NCBI GenBank assembly: GCA_001599755.1 | Contig: BCHX01000004.1 | Span: 2,356,001 to 2,420,000, forward strand | Length of the DNA stretch: 64,000 bases | DNA from: Gliomastix tumulicola | Lineage: Eukaryota > Ascomycota > Sordariomycetes > Hypocreales > Bionectriaceae | Direction of reading: 5' to 3' | Shown: positions 1 through 10,934 of the stretch, one piece after another | Numbering within the stretch: the first letter of the stretch is position 1 | Layout of the letters: each line of letters opens with the position of its first letter | Notes under the pieces: model-generated | Told to the model about the DNA's origin: nothing | The model's database searches: none | What the model saw: the letters and a program-made list of their open reading frames with translations, nothing else | Position numbers and translations under genes: made by a program

Positions 1-1850
1 AAAGAGGGAAACGAATTCACACAAGTCCTGTGCCGTAAGACAGGCAGATGCTGAGAAGACACGGAGAGAGAGAGAGAGGCGCGGGCGAACCGAACAAAGG
101 AAACACGAAACAACCCGAAATGAGAAAAAAAAGGAGACGATAAGGAAACAATAATAGAATAAGGAAAAGAATAATGAGCAAATGGAAGAATGAAAGGTTG
201 AAGATTACAAGACGGCCACGAAAAGGGTGACCACTTTCCTCCGGGGAGGGTGGTTAAAGAACAGGCCGGGCGCCTGGTGATGTTTCGAAGCGCCCAGCCC
301 ATATGCCGCTGGCGCCCAGGCCGCAACTCTGGCAGTAGTACCTGCATACCGTCTTCCCTGGGTCTCACACACATATTGCACGATCTACGCCGTAAGCAAG
401 GTCCGAGAAAGCATGCGTGCGTGCCCTTGCTTTTTCCCCAGAATAAACACGCGCGGGAGTGGCATGGCAGGAAAAGTGCGTCCCCACCGGAAGGAAGCAA
501 AGCAGGTAGGGCCGGCTGCAGAAAAGATGCAAAAAGCTGGCCCGGTCCAATGAAAGACGGCCCGCCGAGGCCTGTCAGCGGCAATGCAGCCGGCTGAGTG
601 GCTGGGGCCTGGGTTGCAGATGGGAATCTGCTGTCGGGAGGGAGCTGTTCCTCGCCAGTCGTTCTCTAGCCGCCGAGAGAGAGAGTGGGAGAGAGGAGCG
701 GGGCTCTTTGCAAGCGCCGTGCAAATGGTGAGTGCAGGTCACGTGATGGCACGCCGTGCATAGCCGCCCGCGACGGCGGACATTGATTGGACGACGGCGA
801 CCCTTAATAGACGGAGGACTAAGACTAAGCATACATTTGCAGGGCATGCATCCTTGCTCCTCTCTGTTTGTCGTCCCGGCTGTGACGTGATGCCTTTCCC
901 TTTAGCGGCATCTTGTGTTTCGAAGTCTCCTTTGGTCGATTCGTGTCTGTCGATTTGGGCGTGACGGGCTCCTCTTGGCCTGCGCTGGCTGGTGGGCTTG
1001 CTCACCGTGGGTAGGCCTAGCTTCAACTCGGTTCAGCTGACTGACCTTTTGGGGATTCAATCAGTATTCTTCGGGTAATCCAGGGTCCCTAAAGGTAGGA
1101 CAATACATAATATGCATGCATGCACTCATTTTCGTCCCATGTCGAGATTCGTCTCCGCCCTGCAGCCACAATATACGTCCACGCTGCCGCCAGGACGTCC
1201 TGCATGGTGATAGCACCGCAAGCCGCTTCAAGGGGGTCCATAGGCGCTTAAGCAATACCGGGAAATGTGATGGCCGGACAGCACGCGGTTGGAGAGATAT
1301 ATCTCATACTGCCATCGAGATGGGATGAACAGGGAATCGAGAAGCGAGAGGAAGAAGAAAGAACACAGTGAACTATCAGAAATGTCTAGATTGTCTACCT
1401 CCTCCTAGTCAATATACCCGTGCAAAAAAGAATATGAATATGGCAGAACCAGGCTCAAGTCGTATGTGGTAGCCAAACTCCAGCTGGGTCAAGACTGGGA
1501 CTTCTGCATTATCTCGAGCTGGGCACAGACTGGTCCCAAAGCAGAGGGCAAGGAAGAAGGAAACGGTGGGTGGGGTGGGAGGACAAGATGGTGACGATGA
1601 TAATAATAGGGACAGGTCGGGGAACAGCCAAAAAGAACTCCAAACTCCCGCAAGTGCCACTCAAGAACGTCAGGACTGGGTTATAGAAGTAGTTTCGCGA
1701 AGAGAGTCCTGCCCATCATTCCGCAGGGGTCCCACATGTGATGTTTGAGAACACTCCTCTCCCCCTTGCCTGGCTCGGTGTGATGAGAAAGAAAGAAGTT
1801 GCGGGTACGAACAGATGCCGAGGGGCTGATAGCTGGACGCGCCGGGCGGG
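1..1850. other. Intergenic region, no supported gene
   Basis: About 1.85 kb upstream of the snf7 stop codon. It holds a GA microsatellite near 64-79 and another GA-rich tract near 678-697. The open frames on both strands are short, overlap each other and show no recognisable family. It probably contains the snf7 3' UTR at its right end and promoter or UTR sequence of a gene left of the window. I see no tRNA- or rRNA-like structure. Confidence 0.5.
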
Positions 1851-2852
1851 TTACATGGCCATCTCGGCCCGCAGCTTCTCCAGCTCGGCCTCCTCGTCGT
1901 CCTCGACAGTCTGCTTCTTTGCCGCAACAGCTGCATCCCATTCATGTCAGCACGAAATGTCGAAAAAAAGAAAAAGGGGGGTACATAGGCTCGTCTTACG
2001 TTCGTTGATGGCCGGTGAGGGCATCTTGTGTACGGCGTCCGCCACCGGCACGTTTCCGGTCTTCGACATCTGCTCGTCCAGCTGCTCCTGCTGCAGCGCA
2101 TCCAGCTCGTCCTCCAGCTCCATATCGTCGATCGGCTCCCCGACCGTCTGTCCGGTAATGGCATTGACGATCTCCTCGCTGAGGGCATTCTCTTCTCGCA
2201 ACTTGTCCCTACAGAGCGAACAGTGCGCGGTTAGCCGAAGAACAAGACAGAGGCGGAAGTATGAGAGCCGCCGAGGCTATATAGGAGCCTGAGATAAAGA
2301 AAAGAACCACCGGGGAGAGGGGGTTACGCACATCGTCTCGTCCACCTTCTGGGGAGTAAGGTCCTTGTGGATATGTCTCATGGCGTCGCCAGCCTTCTCC
2401 ATGGCGGCCAGCGTCTCGCGGTTGATGTTGGCCGACTCGATGGCGTTGATCTGCTGCTCCAGCGTCCCCATCTGGGCGACCGTCTGCTCCATCGAGTGCT
2501 CGTGCGTCTTCTTGCGCCTTAATGCCGCCTTGGCCGCTGTTCATCGAGCGTGTCAGCCATATCTTCCTACACTACTCCCCCTCCTTCTGTCTCCCTCTTC
2601 CCTTCCCTTCCCTTCCCTTCCTCATCTTCGTCCATCTCGCTGTTATCTTTTGGAGAGGTGGCCGGGGGAGAACATACCGTTCTTGTTGGTGTTGACATGC
2701 TTGCGGGCGAGGGCGTCCTGCTCGTCGATCTGGCTCTGTAGGTACTTCTCGCGCTTCTGCAGCATGTCCAGCTGCGAGCGCAGCCCCAGGATGGCATTCT
2801 TGGGGCTGTCCTTGCGCTTCTGCTGGGTGTTGCCGCCGAACCAGCCCCACAT
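1851..2852 (-). CDS. snf7: ESCRT-III subunit Snf7/Vps32 (CHMP4-like), 4 exons
   Basis: Exons on the minus strand are 2852-2678, 2536-2332, 2208-2000 and 1930-1851; they join in frame to 222 residues. Snf7 is the main polymer-forming subunit of ESCRT-III. It assembles on endosomal membranes during multivesicular-body formation and on other membranes needing scission. The start MWGWFGG, followed by a basic helical hairpin (residues about 15-90), the long central helix with SANINRETLAAMEKAG, and an acidic C-terminal tail ending in EKLRAEMAM all fit the family. Basic N-terminal and acidic C-terminal halves are typical and underlie autoinhibition. Intron 1 (2677-2537) carries tandem CCTTC units. 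The length matches fungal Snf7. anp1 lies upstream in the same orientation with a 1.1 kb gap. Exon borders are inferred from splice signals and frame only. Confidence 0.93.
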
Positions 2853-3957
2853 TGTCAGGAAGGTGATCGATGCCGGTGGTTCAGGTGTTATTCGAGGTAA
2901 GGCAACGGTGCGGTACGGTACGGTACGGCCGCGGTTCGACGGGATGCGGATGAAGCGATGGACTTCGCTTTGTCGAAGCTCGATGTGGTCGGTGGGATGG
3001 GTGCGGGAGATGAGGCAGATCACGAGCTCGAAAGGCTGGCGGGATCACGGTTGGTGGGGTTGGAGCCAAATCTCCCCCCCAAAGGCAACTGATAACAACG
3101 GGCGGACGAAAAACAAAAGAGAGAGAGAAAAAAGTCTCGGTGTGCCGTTTAGGTTGAGGGCGGACCACGGTTGAGGCTCGTCGTTATCGGGCGTAACTTG
3201 CAACGGGGCTTGCAGATGTGAGCTCTCGTTATTAAATGCCGGGGCTGTACTGGCTGGATAGACTTGAGGGTGCCTTAGGTAAAGAGATCCCTGGGGGGCG
3301 GTCGTAGTCGGATGACGCAGAAGTTCCACACGGTCGAATTGTTCTAGGCTCCCAGAAAAACTACCCTAACGTGCGACAGTGCCGTTCGCGGCATAGTTTG
3401 TTATCCGGTATTTTCCCGCCACAGGGACTGATAGCGGCACGGACGCTCCCCAGGCATCTTTCAACGCCGTCTCATATAAGCCAGGCAGTGAACTGATATA
3501 TGTTACGTTGACACATTATAGCTGCCTATTCACGAATCTCTCAAGTATTGGAAGTGTTCCAAGTCATCAATTAATCCAAACAAAATCAATACATACGCTA
3601 TCACAGGCCTGACGCCTCTCTATTTCCATTCCGAGGCCGTCATCACCTCTTCGTTCCCATCGCTGATTACCTTACCACCATATAGGCAAGTATATTACAA
3701 TGCGACCCGAGTGTCGTTTCGTATCATTCCACGCCATCCCATACTCAAACAGTCCAGGCTATAGGCCTTGCCATTCCGACTCCATACTCTGCTATCAGGC
3801 CTTGGGCCTGGCATCATGGCTGGCGTTCCTCTGTCTCGAGCACCAGGTGGGCGACACACCTGCCTCGTGCTCGGATGAATCGCTACTCGACTTGTGGCGC
3901 GGCGTTTCTAAGCCTCCTCGTGACGTCGTGTGTTGGCGCAGAAAGGTGCATCAAGTC
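2853..3957. other. Intergenic region between anp1 and snf7
   Basis: About 1.1 kb between two minus-strand genes. It should hold the anp1 3' UTR and the snf7 promoter. A short GGTAC-type tandem (near 2909-2928) lies close upstream of the snf7 start. I see no further coding signal. Confidence 0.5.
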
Positions 3958-5416
3958 TTATACGTTGCCGCCCTTCTCATCGGTGTCAATGTGCCAAACC
4001 ACGTAGTTTGGAAGACCAATCACTTCATAGCCGGCCCGTTTCGCCATCTTCGCAAAGCCCTCCGTCTCTGCCTGATTCTCGAAAGCGTAGCAGGGGAAGT
4101 TGATGCCGGATCGGTGGACATCCGCCTTGACGAGGATGTTGACGCCGCCGATGCCGTCGAGCTCCATCTCCTCGTCCTTGTTGTCGCGCCAGTCGCCCAT
4201 GCGGGCCATGTACGTTCGGCCAGTGTCGTATTGTCGGTATCCTGTGTAAAGTCAGAAGAACTGCGCATTGAATCAATTCATGGGGTATGTGTCACCAACC
4301 TTCCGCGAGAACAACATTCTTGTCCAATTTTGAAGTCAGCTTCCGGCCCTTGTCCGACTCAACCCAAGAATTGTAATCAACTGGTCACAAGTGTCAGCTC
4401 TAAGCCCCAGATGTCACACCCCCGACGCCAGATGAGGGGGCTTTAGGAGACAACGTACAGCGCCCTTCAATATCCACGCCGTTTTCGTAGCGGTGGAACC
4501 AAATGTCTAGAATTCTGGTCAGTGGGAGAGCCGGGACATCGCACAAGTCACGGGCGCTTACTTGGAACGAGAATGTCGCGGTCATGCGCAATGAAGTCCT
4601 CCAGGATGCTCTTTGGGCTGTCGACAATGTCAACATCCCGCCAGTACACCCAGGAATGGTCCGGCTTCAGCGCCGTGGCCAACAAGTAGTTCCGGGCCTT
4701 GCCCATGGCCTTCCTTCGGGGTCCCTGGGCCTCGAAAGAATGGCGCTCCTCGACATTCTGGCTCAATTGGAAGTTGAAGTCCTTCTCAACGATTGTTGCG
4801 CTGTTGAAAGGGATCTGGTCCGGTCGCTTTTGAATGCGATCAAGCTCGGACGCCAGGACGGCTAGAGTGTCGTCGTGGGAGTCGCCAACGAGGAAGGCGA
4901 GGTCGATCAGGTGGTGGGGGTAGCTAAGCTCGGCCAGGAGCTCGAAGTACTTGGATAGATACGGCGCAGCGTCCTTCAGAGGCGTGAGTATCAGGATCTT
5001 CTCCTCGTTGATCAAGGCCTTGCGCGTGGACGTGATGGGGTTGAGGTCCACGTGATGTATCGTCGTCGAATCGACCGCAAGGGGTTTATGGTGATTAAAG
5101 ATAATCGGCGTCTGCAGATGGCCGTTCCATTTTGCGTATTCGTTCTGTGTCATATCCATCGGCGGTTTTGAAGGTCCCCAACAGTTCGACCTAGAGCCAA
5201 GTCAGCCAGATTGCCCGTGCCAGACCAGGCAAAGCACATCTCTCACCTAATATCCGAGGCCGAACCTCCTATCCCTCGCCATAATAGTAGGAAGGTGCCT
5301 GTGACGACGACTATAAGGAGGAACCGTGTCCTGGTCACAGAGTTCCACAAAGCTCTTGACGTAGGGAACTGCGCCCTCGCAGCTTTCCATTGCAGGCCAC
5401 CGCCGGGGAGAAGCAT
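3958..5416 (-). CDS. anp1: Anp1/Mnn9/Van1-family alpha-mannosyltransferase (mannan polymerase subunit), 5 exons
   Basis: Exons are 5416-5247, 5190-4562, 4506-4459, 4380-4300 and 4241-3958, giving 403 residues. The start is ATG at 5416 (MLLPGGGLQWK). An Arg-flanked hydrophobic segment at about residues 31-48 (FLLIVVVTGTFLLLW) marks a type II Golgi membrane protein. The lumenal GT62 domain follows with ILTPLKDAAPYLSKYF, LAFLVGDSHDDT, the metal-binding DxD site within WRDVDIVD, and a conserved end with GINFPCYAFENQ and GLPNYVVWHID. Family members extend the alpha-1,6-mannan backbone of N-glycans in Golgi complexes with Mnn9/Van1-type partners. All four introns are short (55-78 nt). The residues on both sides of each junction reproduce the conserved family reading, so the model is well supported. 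The choice of Anp1 over Van1 is by overall resemblance. Confidence 0.93.
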
Positions 5417-6966
5417 GGCGATCTCTCCAGGCAGACTCCTGTCGCTGGAAAGAGACCTCTAGTATAATATTGCGCGAGTCGGTACGGAGGGGTATCGGTA
5501 TACCCGTCGCGGGGGGGAAATGATCGCCCAGAGGTGGGATGATCGCGGGGCGAGGAGCTCGTCGTGTGTTCGGTCGGGAAGTGGTGGCTGCGACCTGCCA
5601 AGCGCAATGTACCAGGTCCGGGACTATGCACCTGGTGCGACCCTTTCGAGGTGCGACGGGCCGAAGGGCTTTAGAAAGTCGAGCACGGGCAAGCTGTCCG
5701 AGAGCGCCAGGAGGTACAGGTGGCACGACTGGTAGTTTCGGTGGGATGGGCGCAAGAACGGGCAGAGGTAGACACGAAACAAGGTTGCTAAACGAGTGAC
5801 TGCACCAAGCGTGGCCGTTTGACGGGGACGCCTTGATGGGTGATTTCTGGAAGAGGTTGGGCGGACGAGAAAAGGCACGGCGAAGTGTAAAGTCGAAAGT
5901 TGCAGCTAAGAATCCAAAATGAAGTTGTTGAGCAGGAACCTCTCTGCCTCTAGGTACCTTCAGTTCAGTTGCAGTGTCCTTACCTGTAGCTTATTATCCC
6001 GTCTTCAAGCGTGGCACTAATACGTTCGCAGAGGAAAAAAACGACGGCCAATCAATGGGTGGCATCAGCACCCGTTAAAGGAGACGGGCAGGCCATCAAC
6101 CTGCCAGATTGCGTATGTTGCAGATCGAATCCAATCAAATATCAACCGGGTCTGGCCAAAAAATCCAAGAATTCATGTCTCAATACATGCGAGCCCCGTT
6201 AAAGGGAGGGTCTTGGACGCTTTCGGACGTATTCATTGCGTGGAGCGCTAACTAGACCCGCACCGCAGACCTACACAGTGCCGTTAGCAGGCCCTCGCAG
6301 GGTACTTCAATTCCCTGTAGCGCCAGTTCCGTTGACGGCCTCCAGAAGTCGAAACAACGTGGAACCTAGGTCAGTTCGGCTGCCTTGGAACTGAACTGAT
6401 AGATGCAGAACATTGAACAGAAAGGCTGCATTCCGCGCACCTTGTCAGGAGAGTCAGTGCTAGAGAGTATTGGCCAAAGGCCTAGGTGTTTCTCAGCTGC
6501 CTGCGGCCGGTGCTAAGCCTTGTTGTTGACCCTGACTGGTATTGGGCGCATCAGCGCTCTTGTCCTGCGTCCTTGGATGAATACCAGTAGCTTTGGCAAA
6601 ATGCAAAGTGCAAGGCTGCATTTACCAGGCTGCCAGGGAGAATGGCGAAAAATAGGTTGGCTGAGCGCCTGCTTTAATAGTTGTGTGCCTTCTCAGTTAA
6701 CATGGCTGTAGCAACTAAGCCAGTGGTTGCTGATCTGCTCAGTCAGCCAATGACGGAGCTCAGGAAATATGGACACCTCATGAAGGGGCGTGAATGATCG
6801 ATCTCTCCTCTCCAATTCATCACCGTTGCACAACACGTCAACAGGCGATTACCGTGGAATTTCATCGAGTCTGACGATTCTAGACTCACTGTGTTATCAT
6901 TTCATGAGTTTACAGGGGTTCAATCACTGAAATTGGACCGGAGAACAGGCTGATCCGGGTCGGCTT
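5417..6966. other. Divergent intergenic region between anp1 and the DNA glycosylase gene
   Basis: About 1.55 kb. It must hold both promoters. Frames within it (for example 6011-6202 and 6520-6711) are short and lack family resemblance. No mobile element or RNA gene is visible. Confidence 0.5.
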
Positions 6967-8106
6967 ATGCTGGGCTCATTCACGGTTGGCCGTCGCGTTG
7001 TCTCAGCTCACCTGTCCAAACAACTTCACACAACTACAGCCATGGCGATCACGAGACGATCCTCACGCCTCGCTCAGCCTGCCCAGCAGGCGGCAGAGAC
7101 TGATTCCATGCCACCGCCAGCGAGCACGAGCATCCCGCGGGCACGCAAGAGGAAGGCATCGGTGGACGAGACCCCACGAACGCCCACCAAGAGACGCACG
7201 GCGGCAGCGCCTCCACCACTTACGCCGACACCGAGCGCCGTGGGTCTCATCGCAGAGCCGGTCAGCAATGGCGTCGAGAAGCCTCGGAACGCCGCCGTCG
7301 CACGACTCGCTGACCCCAACGCTACCAACGCCACGCTGCTCTCGCCCGAGACTTCGCGAGTAATTGCAGCTCGCCGGGCCGAGTCCGCGTCGCCGTCCAA
7401 GGCGCCGGCGGCTCCCAGGACCACCACGGCGAATCTGCTGCAAGAGGCGTGCGACCATCTCATCAGTGTCGATGAGCGGATGCGCCCTCTGATTGAGAAC
7501 AACTTCTGCCGCGTGTTCTCCGCCGAGGGGCTGGCGGAGAAGATTGACCCCTTCGAGAGCCTGACGAGCGGCATCATCTCCCAGCAGGTGTCTGGCGCTG
7601 CGGCCAAGTCTATCAAGGCCAAGTTTGTGGCGCTCTTCGAGGACCTGGAGGCCCGGTTCCCTCACCCGTCAGAGGTGGCAAGCCTGTCTATCGAACGCCT
7701 GCGCACAGCTGGTCTGTCTCAGCGCAAGGCGGAGTATATCCAGGGCCTCGCTGAGAAGTTTACCAACGGCGAGCTGACGGCGCAGATGCTTCATGACGCA
7801 CCGTACGAAGAGGTACTTGAGAAGCTGATCGCTGTCCGTGGACTCGGGAAGTGGAGCGTCGAGATGTTCGCTTGCTTTGCACTCAAGAGGATGGATGTCT
7901 TTTCGCTGGGCGACCTCGGCGTCCAGAGGGGCATGGCGGCGTTTGTTGGGCGAGACGTCGCAAAGCTCAAGTCCAAGGGCGGCAAGTGGAAGTACATGTC
8001 AGAGCAGGATATGGTTGAGCTTTCAGATAAGTTCGCGCCGTATAGAAGCCTCTTCATGTGGTATATGTGGCGGGTGGAGGAGACCGACATCAGCACTCTA
8101 GAGTAA
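6967..8106 (+). CDS. mag1: DNA-3-methyladenine glycosylase (AlkA/Mag1-type HhH-GPD)
   Basis: A single exon of 379 codons from ATG 6967; a second in-frame ATG at 7042 with a better context (agccATGG) would give 354 residues. The enzyme removes alkylated bases such as 3-methyladenine as the first step of base excision repair. The C-terminal two thirds carry the HhH-GPD fold: LTSGIISQQVSGAAAKSIK, then the helix-hairpin-helix with VRGLGKWSVEMF, and the catalytic aspartate in SLGDLGVQRGM (codon 7912-7914, residue 316 from the first ATG). The N-terminal third is disordered, with an NLS-like basic stretch (RKRKAS and TPTKRR). The extra residues from the first ATG are basic and hydroxylated, like a mitochondrial presequence. 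I kept the longer form because the frame is open; the true start is uncertain. Confidence 0.92.
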   Translation: MLGSFTVGRRVVSAHLSKQLHTTTAMAITRRSSRLAQPAQQAAETDSMPPPASTSIPRARKRKASVDETPRTPTKRRTAAAPPPLTPTPSAVGLIAEPVSNGVEKPRNAAVARLADPNATNATLLSPETSRVIAARRAESASPSKAPAAPRTTTANLLQEACDHLISVDERMRPLIENNFCRVFSAEGLAEKIDPFESLTSGIISQQVSGAAAKSIKAKFVALFEDLEARFPHPSEVASLSIERLRTAGLSQRKAEYIQGLAEKFTNGELTAQMLHDAPYEEVLEKLIAVRGLGKWSVEMFACFALKRMDVFSLGDLGVQRGMAAFVGRDVAKLKSKGGKWKYMSEQDMVELSDKFAPYRSLFMWYMWRVEETDISTLE

Positions 8107-9317
8107 GACGACCGGTTCGTGGATGATGCTGATGGGGGCGGTGTGTATTTGTTTTAAGAAGATGGCGATTTGTGTATGTGTATGAAGACCGACATTCAAG
8201 AGGGCGTGTCAGTTCTCGCGTGTTTACCTTCAAAGTCTGTCCCCAAGCCGCCGCTACTATGAGACAAGACATTCTCGCCTAGCACTCGCCTGCGTTAGCG
8301 AGCGGTGCCTCTGTCACTGGTGAGCCACTGTCCAGCAGTACTTCGTAGATCATCAAGGCTTGACCTAGACACCATTCCACAGTTGAGACAGAGCCTCCAT
8401 CTTCACCGACAGAGCACAGCATCCGGCAAGCCGCATCCCGTCAGTTGCATGTGAAGGTGTGGGTCTCAGCAACCTCCCGCAATGAAGATCGTTGTTTGCT
8501 AATCTCGTAGTGATGTAGACGACTCGGGCAGCTAGTCTCTATCCGTGTAGTAGAGCAGGCAGACCCTTGCAAGCAGAACGACACCGTCTGATGTAGGAGG
8601 GCCGAAGGCATTGATTGCATGTCCCGGCTCCCGTGGGCAATTTCCTCATTAATCGGCATATCTGCTGGTGCCGCTGGTGCTGCTGACTTTTGACGTGATA
8701 GGGGGATGATTACATAGCGCGGCCAAATCAAAATCAGAATGAGCTGGCCAGGGGGGCCACGGCGACAGCGGGCGCACGCATGAGATAAAACACCTGTTTG
8801 CTGTCGATCGAGCTGTGACCAGGGTCTAGTGCCGAATCAGCAGGTACCTTATCTGGGCGGCAGCTGTACTTCGTACATACGTGGGTGGCTGAGGGTGTCT
8901 CGACGCTCGTGCCGTGGATTGGCAGTGGCACTGAGACAAAGGATTAGGCGGCAAAAAGTGGTGGGATGCAAACGGTGATACTTGCCAAGCTGAGCCTCGT
9001 ATGCGAACAGCGGCATTCACTGCTGACGCTCTCGGTTCGGTGTCACGCACGCAAACAGTCATCGGCTGGAAAAGGCCCGGGGCATGACGGGCTGCCCTGT
9101 CGTACCGATCTGCCAGCCAAGTGCGTGCTAACGCTGCACGAGCTGCTCGGTGCTCGTATTGTGTGAGAGACGTGGCGCGTCCTGGGTGTACTTTGGGGAT
9201 TGGGTGGCAATCCGGAGCAGACAACACGGATTTAGGCGGATGCTGGCAGGTCGGAAGGTCTGGACATCCCCTACCACAATACGACCTCACCCTTGTTCAG
9301 GAGGCACGGTATTAATA

Positions 9318-9716
9318 TTACCAACGTGCATAGGCCATTTTGATTGCCACACCGGACGGTGATTCATCCTTTGGCGCATGGTAGAGGACTGCGGCTGCAT
9401 CAATTGACTTTGATGGCACCAAGGCCAGTGAGGGGGTTTCCAGGCTCGCAGCCGCTAAAGCCTCCAACAAGCTTAACAGCAGGCTAACAGCAGCTCGGAC
9501 GTTCTGAAGCTGCCGACGCGAAGGCGTGAACTTGGCGACGCGGCCAATCGAGTCCATCCACCACTGATCAGGGCCGGCTCCCTCCCTCAGCGCACCACCT
9601 CCACTGTTACTAGGTGAACCAGGGCTGTGATTGGGCAGGCCGCGTCCCGGCGCAGTAGCGTGTGTGGGAATATTGGCCGGCGTTCGTGATTGGGTCTGGG
9701 ACTTCTGGTTTGCCAT
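9318..9716 (-). CDS. Doubtful small ORF, 132 residues, no recognised family
   Basis: An uninterrupted ATG-to-stop frame on the minus strand within the long ecm33 upstream region. The product would be rich in Ser, Pro, Ala and Gln, with a short Leu/Ala-rich helix near its middle (LLLSLLEALAAASLE). There are no cysteines and no signal peptide. I see no splice signals that extend it. In GC-rich fungal intergenic DNA a frame of this length can arise by chance, so this is listed only because nothing else occupies the interval. Confidence 0.18.
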   Translation of the reverse strand: MANQKSQTQSRTPANIPTHATAPGRGLPNHSPGSPSNSGGGALREGAGPDQWWMDSIGRVAKFTPSRRQLQNVRAAVSLLLSLLEALAAASLETPSLALVPSKSIDAAAVLYHAPKDESPSGVAIKMAYARW

Positions 9717-10202
9717 GGAAAGGGTGCAATGGGTGCATCACTGCGTGCATATCGCCCGTCGGCGTCCGCACCACCTCCTCCAGAAAGCTCCAACATGCAG
9801 GGGTCAGACCAGGCCAGTCCTGCAGCCAGTGGGGCCCTGCGTCTTCCTTGGTGGGTGCAATCAATCATGGATGGCCCCGATCGAAAAGCTCGCTGCCCCT
9901 TCGATTTCTTTTTCTTCTCTCCTGACCCAGCCTGAGACCTCCAACCTCCCTTCTCCCTCTCTCCTCCCCTCCCAACGCTGTCGTTCCCGCCGTTCATCTC
10001 CATCCTTCCTTTCACGCCACTCGTTATAGGCAGAGAAGACTTTCGTTCTTCGTCTTCTTGAATCTTTTGTTATCTATCTTTTTTTCCCCCTTCAGCCTAC
10101 GCGTAATCTCTTCATTCGCTGTCAACATTAAAAAGGAGAAGCTCTTGATCTCTCGACTGCCGTGGAATTGAATACCCAAAGGAAGATATAATATCATCTC
10201 AG

Positions 10203-10928
10203 GTTAGTATTTTTTTTTTTTGGCTGCTTTTGCTCGGACTCGCGTGGGATGCCACTGCAAGTACAACTGAGGGAGTCGCTGCTGGCGGCCTCCTTCCCTC
10301 GAGTCCCGTCCTGGAAGGCTTTGCCGAGAGACATGGCCTCGTCCCTCGCCTCAGCACACGAGACAACACATTCCAGTCTCGCCTTTTGCCCTGCCAACCG
10401 ATATTCGCACATGCCTTCTTGGGCCCAAGCAATTCGCTCTGCGGTCCCATTTCAGGGGTGGGATGTCTTGTGACAGCAGCAAGCTTGCTTGGTCTCGACG
10501 ATTGGACCGGATCAACCCTGGAGCTGGGTACAAGTGACCGACGGACCGTAACTGCCTCGCGCATTTCGGTCTCAGCTTCCTCAACTACCAGCCCGGCAAA
10601 ACGGAAAGAACTCGTCCAACGAGCCAAGTCAGCTCAAGTCGAGGGTCGCCACCAATCGCCTCTTTTCTCCCCTCAAAATACACATCATCAGATCATATCA
10701 CCACTTGCGTCAAAACTCTTAGCCATTGGACGGCTACCATAGATTTACCCAACCCGACGCTATCCGCACATTGCTCCGGAGTCAGCAAGGACTGCCCTCC
10801 CATCATTCTTCAATTTGTCCGGCTCGTTTTTCTCGCTCTGATACCCAAGGTTGCACTGCAGCAGTTGTACAGGCCCACAGGCTTCGTTCTTCGCGTCACG
10901 ATGCCAGATGCTAACAATTCTTGTTTAG
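10203..10928 (+). other. Candidate 5' UTR intron of ecm33
   Basis: A strong donor (CAG then GTTAGT at 10203) follows a CT-rich, leader-like tract. A strong acceptor (TTGTTTAG ending at 10928), with the consensus branch site GCTAAC about 15 nt before it, stands 6 nt before the ecm33 ATG. Removing this 726-nt segment would place the start codon just after the junction and would remove several out-of-frame upstream ATGs. Inferred from signals only. Confidence 0.5.
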
Positions 10929-10934
10929 ACCACA

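Larger units (their letters stand above)
8107..10934. other. Long intergenic region and probable ecm33 leader
   Basis: About 2.8 kb between the glycosylase stop and the ecm33 start. The right part (from about 9900) is CT-rich, as expected for a strong fungal promoter and 5' UTR, and it ends in a likely 5' UTR intron described separately. A CCAAT box is seen near 9543. One minus-strand frame at 9318-9716 is open for 132 codons and is listed separately as doubtful. Nothing else coding is supported. Confidence 0.5.

Noticed and set aside
3700..4446. 248-codon plus-strand ORF
   Set aside because: Antisense to conserved anp1 exons and introns; the minus-strand reading matches the GT62 family throughout.
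10230..10742. 170-codon plus-strand ORF before ecm33
   Set aside because: Lies inside the likely leader intron and shows no recognised domain.
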